DNA from: Corynebacterium jeikeium | GTDB taxonomy: Bacteria > Actinomycetota > Actinomycetes > Mycobacteriales > Mycobacteriaceae | NCBI GenBank assembly: GCA_003955985.1 | Contig: CP033784.1 | Location: 496,001-560,000 of the forward strand | Direction: 5' to 3' | DNA length: 64,000 nt | Shown: positions 1 through 8,343 of the stretch, in pieces | How the letters are laid out: each line of letters starts with the position of its first letter | How positions within the stretch are numbered: position 1 is the first letter of the stretch | Notes under the pieces: generated by a model | Told to the model about the DNA's origin: nothing | The model's database searches: none | What the model saw: the letters and a program-made list of their open reading frames with translations, nothing else | Made by a program: the position numbers and the translations under genes

Positions 1-80
1 ACAGATGGGGACGAGGCTTAAATGTGCAAGCTCTCGGTAATATTCCCTGAAGAAAGTGACCGTAGGAGGAGTGTTCGGTA

Positions 81-2222
81 GTGGTGTGGGCAATTGTTAG
101 CTTGGTTGCGCTGCTCGTAATCCCCGGCGCTGTTGTAGTGAGAGCCAGCGGCGTTCGTACTCCGTGGGCGCTGGCCCTCGGTCCTGCGGTGACGTTTGGT
201 ATCGCAGGCACCGCAGGGTGGGCGCTCGGCGCTATCGATGTGCGCTTCACCTTGGTCAGTGCGTCTATCTGCTGGGCCGTGACACTACTTCTCGCGCTTT
301 GCTGGAGTGGCGGCAGCGCTTTGATTCGGCGGCGGCGCGGTAGTGTCGGTCGCTCGGTGTCGGCCGAGGCGCAGCCGCTCGCCTCAGGTCGATGGCGCGA
401 GTTGGGCTATGGGCTAATCGCAAGTATCGGGGTCATCATCGCAGCGGCGGTTCTCACGTGGAGCGCTATCGGTCGCATCGCTTCAATGTCCGAGGGGATG
501 GCGACCATCCAGCAAGGCTGGGACACACTCTGGCATGCAAGTGTGCTCCGTTCGATTACGGAAGACGGCATGGCCTCGGCCACTAGGATGGGCGAGATCC
601 AGAATGTGGAAACTCAGGCGGTGTCCTACTATCCCGCCGCATGGCATGCGTTCGGTGCGCTTTGGATACTGATTGTCCGTCTACCAATCACCGAGGCAGT
701 CAATTACCTCGGCATTATCATTCCGGCCGTGACCATACCCACGGCGGCTGCGGCGCTCACCTGGAGAATTATTGATCGCCGAAAGCTGTCCACCGCCGTT
801 GCCGCGGGGGTTGCAGCGCTTGTTTCCGCAGCGCTTCCGGTATTGATGCCCGTCGGGGTCTTCGTGGGGGCCTGGCCGTACCAGGTCTCGATTGCACTAG
901 CGATTACCGTTTTTGCCTTTGTTACGTCGCTCCCGCACGCACCTCAGCGCATCTTGAGCGCCGCGCTTTCGATAATCGGTATCGGAGAGCTCCATCCGGC
1001 ATCGGTGCCTACAGTCGTTATGCTCGGTGCAATCTGGTGGTTGTGCTACCGCCTGCCGCGTCCCGCGCATCCTGAACTGGGTGCGGTTCGCGCCAGGCTT
1101 TACGACGTCGCGGTGATTGCAGCCGCCTTCGTGCCAGCAGTGGCAGTTCTCCTGCCGCAGTGGCTTACGGGAACTTCTCAGACCGAGGATGTGCGCGCGG
1201 TTAGTGCTGAAGTAGACGACCTCGATCGTTTCGATGCGTGGTATCGAGGCGCCACAATGCTGACTCGCCACACTGAGGAATTCCGGCCGTTCTGGCCAAT
1301 TATCATCCTTGGGTTCATCGGGATGGCGTTTTTGGTTTTCGCAGATACTTCGCGCCGACGGGTGTGGGTAGTACCGGCCTGGTTTGTTTCGGTGTTAATG
1401 ACGACCCACGCGCTCAATCATTTTGGTGGCGTGCCGGGCGATATTCTCGCGCTGTATACGGATCTTCACTATTCGACACCTCACCGGTTGGTGATGGTCA
1501 CCGCGTACCTGTATTCCGCGTTTGCGGGTATCGCCGTTGCGTGGGGCTGCGCGTGGGCGGCTCGAATTAGTGAGTCAAAGGTGCCATCGACGGGGCGGGT
1601 TCTGGGGTTGAGCTTAGCGACGGTGAGCTCTGCTGTACTTGTGGTCTATGGAGTGGCGTCTAATGCTAGCGCTGCGGATTTCGCCTACAAGAGCCCTAGG
1701 GAATGGCAAATCATTTCCAAGGCTGACTTGAAGGCATTTGATTGGTTGGCCGAGCAGCCGGAGGCACATAAGTACCGCACGTTTACCAATCCGCCGGAGG
1801 GGTCCAGCTGGGTGTACGCTCGCAATGACTTGCCGGTAGTGTTCCCGCACTATGACTGGCCAGTGGCGAATAAGTGGACTGCTACCTCAATGCTGTACTG
1901 GCACGCTGATTACCTCGGTTTTCCAGACCCCGACCGGCCGGATGGGGTGAACGATGTCGATCGCTCAGCCCGAAAGCTGAACGTGGGATTCATCTATTTG
2001 TCACCCCCGGGTATTTGGGATTCCAAGGAGGATTTAGAGTTTCCTGGTGAAGGGCTCTGGGTAGCTCCAGGGGTAACCCCTGTTTATCGGGATAGGGAAG
2101 TAACTATCTTCGCCTTCAATGACGTGATTACGCCAGAACGCATCGACGAGATGCGAGCTAGTTCTCCGGAAGTAATTCCTCCCTCGGCTACTAGGGGATG
2201 GAGCGATGGTCGGGTAGGTTAG
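81..2222 (+). CDS. Large polytopic membrane protein, DUF6541-like
   Basis: A 713-residue protein dominated by hydrophobic helices: two at the extreme N-terminus (about residues 1-80), then roughly ten more between residues 110 and 530. The last 170 residues are soluble and rich in Trp, Tyr and Pro, and probably face outside. This layout and length resemble the actinobacterial DUF6541 membrane proteins, which look like glycosyltransferase-C relatives; I assign no substrate. The GTG start at 81 is supported by AGGAGGA at 64-70. The lipoprotein gene begins only 6 bases after the stop, so the two are probably co-transcribed. The family call is from memory of sequence style and is moderate; that it is a membrane protein is certain. 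Confidence 0.7.
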   Translation: MVWAIVSLVALLVIPGAVVVRASGVRTPWALALGPAVTFGIAGTAGWALGAIDVRFTLVSASICWAVTLLLALCWSGGSALIRRRRGSVGRSVSAEAQPLASGRWRELGYGLIASIGVIIAAAVLTWSAIGRIASMSEGMATIQQGWDTLWHASVLRSITEDGMASATRMGEIQNVETQAVSYYPAAWHAFGALWILIVRLPITEAVNYLGIIIPAVTIPTAAAALTWRIIDRRKLSTAVAAGVAALVSAALPVLMPVGVFVGAWPYQVSIALAITVFAFVTSLPHAPQRILSAALSIIGIGELHPASVPTVVMLGAIWWLCYRLPRPAHPELGAVRARLYDVAVIAAAFVPAVAVLLPQWLTGTSQTEDVRAVSAEVDDLDRFDAWYRGATMLTRHTEEFRPFWPIIILGFIGMAFLVFADTSRRRVWVVPAWFVSVLMTTHALNHFGGVPGDILALYTDLHYSTPHRLVMVTAYLYSAFAGIAVAWGCAWAARISESKVPSTGRVLGLSLATVSSAVLVVYGVASNASAADFAYKSPREWQIISKADLKAFDWLAEQPEAHKYRTFTNPPEGSSWVYARNDLPVVFPHYDWPVANKWTATSMLYWHADYLGFPDPDRPDGVNDVDRSARKLNVGFIYLSPPGIWDSKEDLEFPGEGLWVAPGVTPVYRDREVTIFAFNDVITPERIDEMRASSPEVIPPSATRGWSDGRVG

Positions 2223-2228
2223 GACACC

Positions 2229-2984
2229 ATGCGGATGAATAAATTTATGGCAACGATCGCAGCCGGTGTGATGATGACTTTCGCGCTGGCCGGATGTGGA
2301 GACGACGAGCCGGCTAAGCCGGAAGTCTCGAATCGCTCCGTCAGTTCTTCCGCAAAGACCAAATCCTCGACTCCGCCGAAATCGACTGAGGAGTCGACGA
2401 CACCGACAAAATCAGAGACGCCGACGGAAACTCCTGCAATCACCCAGGTCAATGATGCGGATTACACCCCGGCGGACGGCCCAAATACTCGACTCTTTCA
2501 GTTGGAGGATGGCACGACACGCTGCTTCCTCAACGATCTGAGCGGTGACGCCTACTTGGCCTGCCAGGTGAATCTTGCCAATCCTCCGATGGTCGATGAC
2601 GGCACGGGAAACAAGGTTCCCGCCAATGCTGTGTCCTGGAACCCGGGGGGAGTTACTTACGAGGTCCTGACGTTCCCGCCGGCGGGTGAGATGAAGACGC
2701 TGCCAGCGAATTCTCAGTTGAGCGCATTCGGTTACAACTGCGCGGCCTATGGCCCGTCTACTCTGGAGTGCTCGGGACCAGCGGGCGCTGCCACTATCGA
2801 CAATGGCAATGTCACCGGTGCACAGATGCCGAAGGAGGATGTGCCTCCTGCAGCAGGCGGTCAGCCGGGTGGCCAAGAAAATGGCGCTCCGAATGACCCA
2901 GCGGGGCAGGGGGAGCCTGACGGCTCCCAGGCGCCGGGCGGTCTGCCAGATTTGGGTGCGTTGATTCCGGGCCTGAACCGCTAG
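2229..2984 (+). CDS. Secreted lipoprotein of unknown function
   Basis: The N-terminus is a lipoprotein signal peptide: positive residues, a hydrophobic stretch, and the lipobox LAGC with the acylated Cys near residue 23. A low-complexity Ser/Thr/Lys/Pro linker follows (about residues 35-70). A compact domain with four cysteines (about residues 80-200) comes next, and the C-terminal tail is rich in Gly, Pro and Gln. The gene starts 6 bases after the membrane-protein gene, suggesting one operon. ATG at 2235 is an alternative start. The last 173 bases overlap, tail to tail, the 3' end of the EccE-like gene on the other strand. I do not recognise the globular domain. Confidence 0.75.
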   Translation: MRMNKFMATIAAGVMMTFALAGCGDDEPAKPEVSNRSVSSSAKTKSSTPPKSTEESTTPTKSETPTETPAITQVNDADYTPADGPNTRLFQLEDGTTRCFLNDLSGDAYLACQVNLANPPMVDDGTGNKVPANAVSWNPGGVTYEVLTFPPAGEMKTLPANSQLSAFGYNCAAYGPSTLECSGPAGAATIDNGNVTGAQMPKEDVPPAAGGQPGGQENGAPNDPAGQGEPDGSQAPGGLPDLGALIPGLNR

Positions 2985-3966
2985 TTGCCCGCATAGCCAG
3001 TGGCTGCAGTTCATCGGTAGTGCGGGCGGTAGATAGCGTCCAGGTGAATTCGCCCATCGCCAGTCGAGGGCACGAAGCTGGCATTTCCGCTGCTGCTGCC
3101 GTGGGCGAACCTGTACGACTGACCTCGATGATTCTCGCGATTCCAGTACACAGGTCGGGCTCATACTCTTCGACAACAACCACATCGACGGTGTCGTCTC
3201 CAGCTCGCGCGAGAAGTACTGCGCCCAGATCAAGGGCCACAGTATAGAAATGTGGACGGGACGTGCGAATTCCGACTCGATAGCCGAGCGAGAGCATTCC
3301 GATGAGCAGCTCACAAAAGTCCTGATTTCCGCAGTCGACCTCCAATCGGGGGAGGTTCGCGGGACACATTGTGATGGTTTGTCCACTGCTCCCGGCTCCT
3401 ATGACCTGCGCCGGACCATTAGTGATAGCGATGTCGCGTTGTCGGCTTAACCACAGGTGCGGTTTGCGCCCCAACGCCGCCACATGATGAGAGCGTCCAG
3501 TGCGGCGCAGCTGCACTACCTCCGCAGAGCTCTCAGTCAGAGCACACTCCGGTGCCGTCAATCGCCGTGCGCGAATACCAAGGGTTCCCAGCCGGTGGAT
3601 GAGGAAGCGTAGGGCTTGGTCAGCGGAGGCTTCCACCGGAAGAGTTGCCACCAGATGTGTCCAGGGTTCAGGGGCTGTGCCGGAGCGCTCGGCTGCTCGG
3701 AAGTAGCGGTGCGCATGCTCTCCGCGGACTTCCGGCGCAATGTGATAAAAGCACAGCGCATCCAGGGTCACTGGGCTGTCGTCGGCAAGCGAGACGATAT
3801 CCGCAGCGCTTAGCTGGCTTCGCAGGCCTGGTGTGAGACGTAGTCCGATGAGTTGTCCTGGTTCGGTGCGTCGCAGGCGGTCACGAAGGCTGCGGCCGCG
3901 CACAGGGACATGCGCGCCTGCAGTGATGGTTATTGCTGTAATGAGTAGCCACAATGACAATGGCAT
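2812..3966 (-). CDS. eccE: EccE-like component of the type VII secretion system
   Basis: A 384-residue protein with one clear hydrophobic helix at the very N-terminus, then a soluble alpha/beta region to about residue 325. EccE proteins sit on the periphery of the type VII membrane complex and are the least conserved component. The call rests on the N-terminal membrane anchor, the size, and the position divergent from eccB inside a locus that otherwise lacks EccE. Its translation start is preceded by a GGGGGGATTTT block like that of eccC. The last 58 or so residues are Pro/His/Arg-rich and are encoded antisense to the lipoprotein gene, so they may be a recent extension. An unrelated membrane-anchored protein is the alternative. 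Confidence 0.6.
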   Translation of the reverse strand: MPLSLWLLITAITITAGAHVPVRGRSLRDRLRRTEPGQLIGLRLTPGLRSQLSAADIVSLADDSPVTLDALCFYHIAPEVRGEHAHRYFRAAERSGTAPEPWTHLVATLPVEASADQALRFLIHRLGTLGIRARRLTAPECALTESSAEVVQLRRTGRSHHVAALGRKPHLWLSRQRDIAITNGPAQVIGAGSSGQTITMCPANLPRLEVDCGNQDFCELLIGMLSLGYRVGIRTSRPHFYTVALDLGAVLLARAGDDTVDVVVVEEYEPDLCTGIARIIEVSRTGSPTAAAAEMPASCPRLAMGEFTWTLSTARTTDELQPLAMRATSGSGPESTHPNLADRPAPGSRQAPPAPLGHSERHFLGHPADRLLQEAHPPSASVHR

Positions 3967-4080
3967 GTGAAAATCCCCCCAATATGTTCCCCACTAAAAT
4001 TCCCCTGGTCGCACAGTAGCGCGGCCTGGCTTACTCTGCAGGGTAGAGATTATTTGGGGGAATAGTTTTGGGGGAAACTC

Positions 4081-5523
4081 ATGCCACGTACGCCGACTAC
4101 GCCTAGCCAGGTCAGCGGTCATCGATTCTTGATTCGTCGGATTGAGCACGCGCTTGTGCGTGCGGATTCGCGAATGCTGCACGATCCTCTGCGCACGCGT
4201 ACGCGAGCACTGTTTATCGGCTGTGCGCTGGTGGTTTTACTGGCCGCCGGCACTGCGGTGCTGTCGTTGGTGCGGCCGCAGGGCGGTTCGAGCTCCAATG
4301 AGCAGCTGATTGTCGTATCGGGGTCGGAGGGCCTGCATGTACGTGTCAATGGTCGATTGCATCCAGTCGCGAATCTCGCATCGGCGCGGTTAATTTTGGG
4401 CAATCCTGCTGAGCCGAAGCGGGTGCGCAGTAGCGAGTTGGACAAAGAGGACATCAGTTTTGCTGTCGGGATTGAGGGCGCACCAGCAGTTCCGGCCGCG
4501 CCGGCAGGCTCTGGTGCCTCGGGAGCTGCCAAGAGGGGCAGTGCAGGTGCGCCGGAGTTGGCACTGTCTTTATGCGAGCGGACGGTGCAAGACCTCGGGC
4601 AGCCGTGGATTGTTGCAGAGTCGCTTGCGCGTCTTGAAGAAGTCCGTGCGGAACCGCAGCAGCTTACCCGAACCCACTCGGACAGTGCCGTCGTTGCCGA
4701 TGGCCAAAACCTCTGGCTGATTACGCAGGGCTACCGCTCGCGGCTGGATGTCAACCACCCGGAGCACGCCGCTGTTTCTCGAGCGCTGGGGTTGGAACGC
4801 GCCGCAGTCCGGCCTGTCAGCCCTGCGTTGCTCAGAACGATTCCGGAGGTTCCGTTTCTGGCCGCGCCAGCAATCCCGAACCGCGGCGCACCCACGCACT
4901 TCGCCGCTCCATTCGACACAGTCGGCAATGTGGTTGAGGTCGGGCAGCGGCGCGTTATCGTGCTTGACGACGGTGCCGCGATTCTCTCCCCGGTGCTAGG
5001 AGAGCTATTAGCTGCGCATAGCCCAGTTCTGCAGGCCAGTGAGGGGCAGCTGGCGGCAGTTCCCGTTGCGAATGCGCCAGCAGTCCCGGGGCTACCTGAA
5101 AAGCCGCTGACGTTTGCCGATGCTGATGGCTGGTTGTGTGCCGGCCGGATAGCAGGACGGCCGCAAGCTCTCGTGCAGTGGTCGCAGCATGCTCCGGAGG
5201 GGCGGCACGTGGATTACCCACATGCCGACGGTTCGGGTGCGGCCGTCGACGGTTTCGTGGATGGTCGCAGCCGTGAGCGCAGCTCAATTGCAGTAAGCGT
5301 AAATGGGGCCGTACACGTCATTTCGCCAGAGGGGATGCGCTTTGCTGTGCACGATCGCACAACGCTGGCTGCCCTCGGGTTTAATGCATCAACCAATGCC
5401 GATAGCGGTGGCACGCGACCAGTGGACTGGGAAGTGCTGGCCGCGTTGCGCGGAGGCCCTGAGCTGAGTAAGCAGGCGGCGCTAGGGCCGCTGTCTGGGA
5501 CGCGAGAGCAACCAGGCACCTAG
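4081..5523 (+). CDS. eccB: Type VII secretion protein EccB
   Basis: EccB is a core subunit of the type VII secretion membrane complex, with a short cytosolic N-terminus, one membrane helix and a large repeat domain outside the membrane. The family signature is clear at residues 9-40: QVSG, RFLIRRIEHALVR, then MLHDPLR. A single helix follows at about residues 42-63. The remaining roughly 400 residues form the extracytoplasmic region. At 480 aa the length is normal. The start is preceded by two copies of TTTGGGGGAA (4053-4062 and 4067-4076), the second placed as a ribosome-binding site. The 3' end overlaps mycP on the opposite strand by 42 bases. Confidence 0.93.
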   Translation: MPRTPTTPSQVSGHRFLIRRIEHALVRADSRMLHDPLRTRTRALFIGCALVVLLAAGTAVLSLVRPQGGSSSNEQLIVVSGSEGLHVRVNGRLHPVANLASARLILGNPAEPKRVRSSELDKEDISFAVGIEGAPAVPAAPAGSGASGAAKRGSAGAPELALSLCERTVQDLGQPWIVAESLARLEEVRAEPQQLTRTHSDSAVVADGQNLWLITQGYRSRLDVNHPEHAAVSRALGLERAAVRPVSPALLRTIPEVPFLAAPAIPNRGAPTHFAAPFDTVGNVVEVGQRRVIVLDDGAAILSPVLGELLAAHSPVLQASEGQLAAVPVANAPAVPGLPEKPLTFADADGWLCAGRIAGRPQALVQWSQHAPEGRHVDYPHADGSGAAVDGFVDGRSRERSSIAVSVNGAVHVISPEGMRFAVHDRTTLAALGFNASTNADSGGTRPVDWEVLAALRGGPELSKQAALGPLSGTREQPGT

Positions 5524-6738
5524 GCCTAGCGCGCATATCAGGAGCAATCCAGTCGCCCGGAGCGGTGCATTGCGCTCCTGCGAAGAAAGCAGATCCGGCG
5601 GAGCCGGTGCGGCAGCGGGGTTGGCTGCGTGCTGCGCAGCGGTGTCTACAGTGGTCCAAATCAGAGCGTCATAAGGTGCAATGATGCCGCGACCAAGGCC
5701 GAGCCCGGAACTAATTGGGCTCGCGGAATTAAGGATGATGTCGCGAACCTGTGCTGGGGAAAGCTCTGGGTTTCGTGCCAGCAGCAGGGCAGCTGTGCCC
5801 GACACGGTTGGCGTGGCAAAGCTGGTGCCGGCAATCTGTTGATCTCGGGTGTTATCCCCGGACCCGAGCACGTGGCGGTCTATGAGACCGGTGGGGGTGC
5901 GCGGATCGGGACCGAGTACGGGGCCGCCGGGAGCGGAGACATTGACCCATTGTCCCGTGATTGCATACTCCGCGGGTTGTGCTTGGCCGGCATCGTCGAA
6001 CTGTACTGCTGATACTGCGATTACCTCCGGCAGAACTGCGGGCCACGCTACGGATCCGTCCTGACAGCTATCGCCCTTATTGCCTGCCGCTGCGACCACT
6101 ACTGCGCCTGAGACTTCCGCGCGTGCGACGCTCTCAGCAACATCTGTTGCACCTTGGGGCATTACGCCTGCCGGGGCACACGATGTGAGCGAGATATTGA
6201 TGACCCGCGCGCCCTCCGCGACGGCCCTGTCGATAGCTTGTGCCAGCGACTCCAAATTGCCTTCGCCATCGGCTGTTTGTCTTATCGACAACACGTGCGC
6301 GTCGGGCGCCAGTCCGGCGAAACCATCGGCACCGGGCCGGCCTGCAATAATGCCAGCTACTAGAGTTCCGTGACCGTCGCAGTCTACGAACCCGCTGTTG
6401 CCGTCGACAAAATCGCCACCGTCGAGAACCTCGCCCAGGCGCTCATTGGGTGAGACCCCGGTATCGATTACCGCCACCGTAATCCCCGCACCCGTCGTCA
6501 GTTGCCATGCTTGGCGAAACCGAAGCGCTTTTTCGATCACCGTCGGTTCATGCAGTGCGCTTTCCGACGACAGCATCGTGGCCACGCAGTCCTGGCTGTT
6601 CTGGGCAGCCGCTATTGGTGCGATGCCCGACGGTGCTACTGCGGTGGCCGCCGTCAACGTCGAGATAAGCACTGTGGAAAGTGCGGCCGTGGCGGTGAGA
6701 CGAGTTTTTATGGCATTCATGAAAAGTGGGTTTTTCAC
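5482..6738 (-). CDS. mycP: Mycosin, subtilisin-like protease of type VII secretion
   Basis: Mycosins are membrane-anchored serine proteases needed for the stability and function of type VII systems. A signal peptide covers about residues 8-45. The catalytic triad is visible: Asp92 (VIDTGV), His123 (DGHGT) and Ser306 (GTSFATP), with the oxyanion Asn220 (AAGN). A C-terminal membrane helix (about residues 392-411) is followed by a short basic tail, as the family requires. The GTG start overlaps the eccD stop by four bases (GTGA), indicating translational coupling; ATG at 6720 is an alternative start that removes six residues. At 418 aa it is of normal size. Confidence 0.93.
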   Translation of the reverse strand: MKNPLFMNAIKTRLTATAALSTVLISTLTAATAVAPSGIAPIAAAQNSQDCVATMLSSESALHEPTVIEKALRFRQAWQLTTGAGITVAVIDTGVSPNERLGEVLDGGDFVDGNSGFVDCDGHGTLVAGIIAGRPGADGFAGLAPDAHVLSIRQTADGEGNLESLAQAIDRAVAEGARVINISLTSCAPAGVMPQGATDVAESVARAEVSGAVVVAAAGNKGDSCQDGSVAWPAVLPEVIAVSAVQFDDAGQAQPAEYAITGQWVNVSAPGGPVLGPDPRTPTGLIDRHVLGSGDNTRDQQIAGTSFATPTVSGTAALLLARNPELSPAQVRDIILNSASPISSGLGLGRGIIAPYDALIWTTVDTAAQHAANPAAAPAPPDLLSSQERNAPLRATGLLLICALGLGAWLLSRPRQRP

Positions 6739-8126
6739 TGGAAGAACCCACTTACGAACTCAGGGAATTCGGCAATGATGGCCGCAATGGGCAAAATAAC
6801 GGCGATACTGCAGGCCTCGGTTAGCTCAGCTATGCGGCGCGTTGTAGGTGAGATGCGTGACGCGGGAAATGCGGCTAAGGCGGTGGCTGCAAGCATGGGG
6901 ACGACCAGGCCAGCGGCGACTGGCCAATTGCCCTCGAACCACTGTTGAAAGGCGACGGCCACAATGACGGCAAGACCAGCTAAAGCAGTACAGGTGGAAG
7001 CTACTTTCCGGGCTTGGCCACGGGAGTGAATTGCACAAAAGACTATGACAGCAGCAGCCATGCCTAGAGGCCACCACTTGTTCGCATAGGCTCCGGAGAA
7101 AAGTACCACCAGGGTGAAGATGCTGAGACTTCCGGTGCCACTGCAGAGGATGCCATCGAGAATCCACCCCGCTCGCTTAGGTGCGTTGTGGGATATTTCG
7201 GGAGTTTCGCTGTCATCGAAGCTCTCGCCGGCGGCAGGGACTTTGGGTACGCGAATACCGGCAGCCTTGATAGCGATGGAAGGTGCCAGCAGTATCAGGA
7301 TGACTGCACTAGCAGCGGTGAGCGCTCCTGATTGAACCGAGTTGTGGAAAAGTGCGACAGCCGCAGCGTAAATACCGAAGGTAACTGCAGCACTGAGACT
7401 CGTCGCGCCCAGGGTAACGGTGATGCGGTTGTCGCCGTCGCCGGTGTTGGAAATGAGAAAAATCAAACCGATGACGGCAAGCGCGACACTAATCGCAGCA
7501 GTCGGCGGCCAGTCGGTGAGTATGCGGTGTAGGTCGAGGCCAACGAAGCAGAGCCCCGAAGAGGTGCCCAGAATGAGCACTTGCAGCTCCAGGGACATGA
7601 CAATCGCCGGTTTTGCGCTACGCAACAGAGCCAGGCGCAGTCCACCGGCTACTGCCAGCAGCGCGATGAAGCTGATTGCCGCGGCCAGTGTGGAATCGGT
7701 ACTGCTCAAGCTCAATGAGGCAGCTGCGATTGAAGCTGTGGCCACGAGGGCTGCGGTACAGCCAACAACCAAATCAGCCGTCCCGATACCGTCGGTATAG
7801 GTGGTGTCGGTAATAGCATCGGCGGCATCGAAGAGCCGAGGTTTGGGCACGGGACCTGGGTCGTTGATAACAACCAGGCGTTCGCCTGGTGCAATACCGG
7901 CATCGTTCAGGGTGTCGTCGGCAAGCAAAATCGTGCCAGTGGCGGTCCGTAGCTGCCACTGTGCCAGCGGGAAGTCCGCAATGTCGATATCGAAAATTTG
8001 CAGGATATCCGGTACAAGTGCGGCGATTGCGACGTTGGTCGGTAACGCAAGGTCTGCGTGTGCTCGGTTGGTGTCTTCGGGCATGTGTGCGGCATCAATG
8101 CGCACGCGAATGAGTTCCCCCAGCAT
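6735..8126 (-). CDS. eccD: Type VII secretion membrane channel protein EccD
   Basis: EccD forms the bulk of the transmembrane part of the type VII complex. The first 85 or so residues have the ubiquitin-like cytosolic domain (RVRIDA at the start, LLADDTLNDAGIAPGERLVV at its end). About eleven hydrophobic helices fill the rest, ending at the C-terminus. I place the start at the ATG of 8126 because GGGGGAA lies just upstream, as in the other genes of this locus. An upstream in-frame ATG at 8150 has its own AGGGA and would add eight residues. It is divergent from eccC, with about 200 bases between for two promoters, and is coupled to mycP downstream. Confidence 0.92.
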   Translation of the reverse strand: MLGELIRVRIDAAHMPEDTNRAHADLALPTNVAIAALVPDILQIFDIDIADFPLAQWQLRTATGTILLADDTLNDAGIAPGERLVVINDPGPVPKPRLFDAADAITDTTYTDGIGTADLVVGCTAALVATASIAAASLSLSSTDSTLAAAISFIALLAVAGGLRLALLRSAKPAIVMSLELQVLILGTSSGLCFVGLDLHRILTDWPPTAAISVALAVIGLIFLISNTGDGDNRITVTLGATSLSAAVTFGIYAAAVALFHNSVQSGALTAASAVILILLAPSIAIKAAGIRVPKVPAAGESFDDSETPEISHNAPKRAGWILDGILCSGTGSLSIFTLVVLFSGAYANKWWPLGMAAAVIVFCAIHSRGQARKVASTCTALAGLAVIVAVAFQQWFEGNWPVAAGLVVPMLAATALAAFPASRISPTTRRIAELTEACSIAVILPIAAIIAEFPEFVSGFFQ

Positions 8127-8343
8127 GTATTTCCCCCATGAATTCTGCATGCTTTAGTCCCTCTAGAGTGTCGTACAACTCGCTAGAGCGCTACTCGGAG
8201 TAGTAACTGCGCGTGCCCCCGCTATCAGTTTCGGTCATGCGCTGCGAGAATCCGGAGTGTGATTTAAGCTATGCGTACACCGATTGGTCGGGGGATTGGC
8301 CGTCGAGTGAACACAAGGGGCGACACATAGCGGGGGGATTTTT

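Noticed and set aside
1..80. Possible C-terminal end of an upstream gene (stop at 19-21)
   Set aside because: Only six codons are visible, too little to support a gene; nothing else is seen in these bases apart from the AGGAGGA of the first gene.
2412..3386. A 324-residue minus-strand frame across the lipoprotein and EccE-like genes
   Set aside because: It overlaps two better genes in different frames, lacks a ribosome-binding site and reads like a shifted frame.
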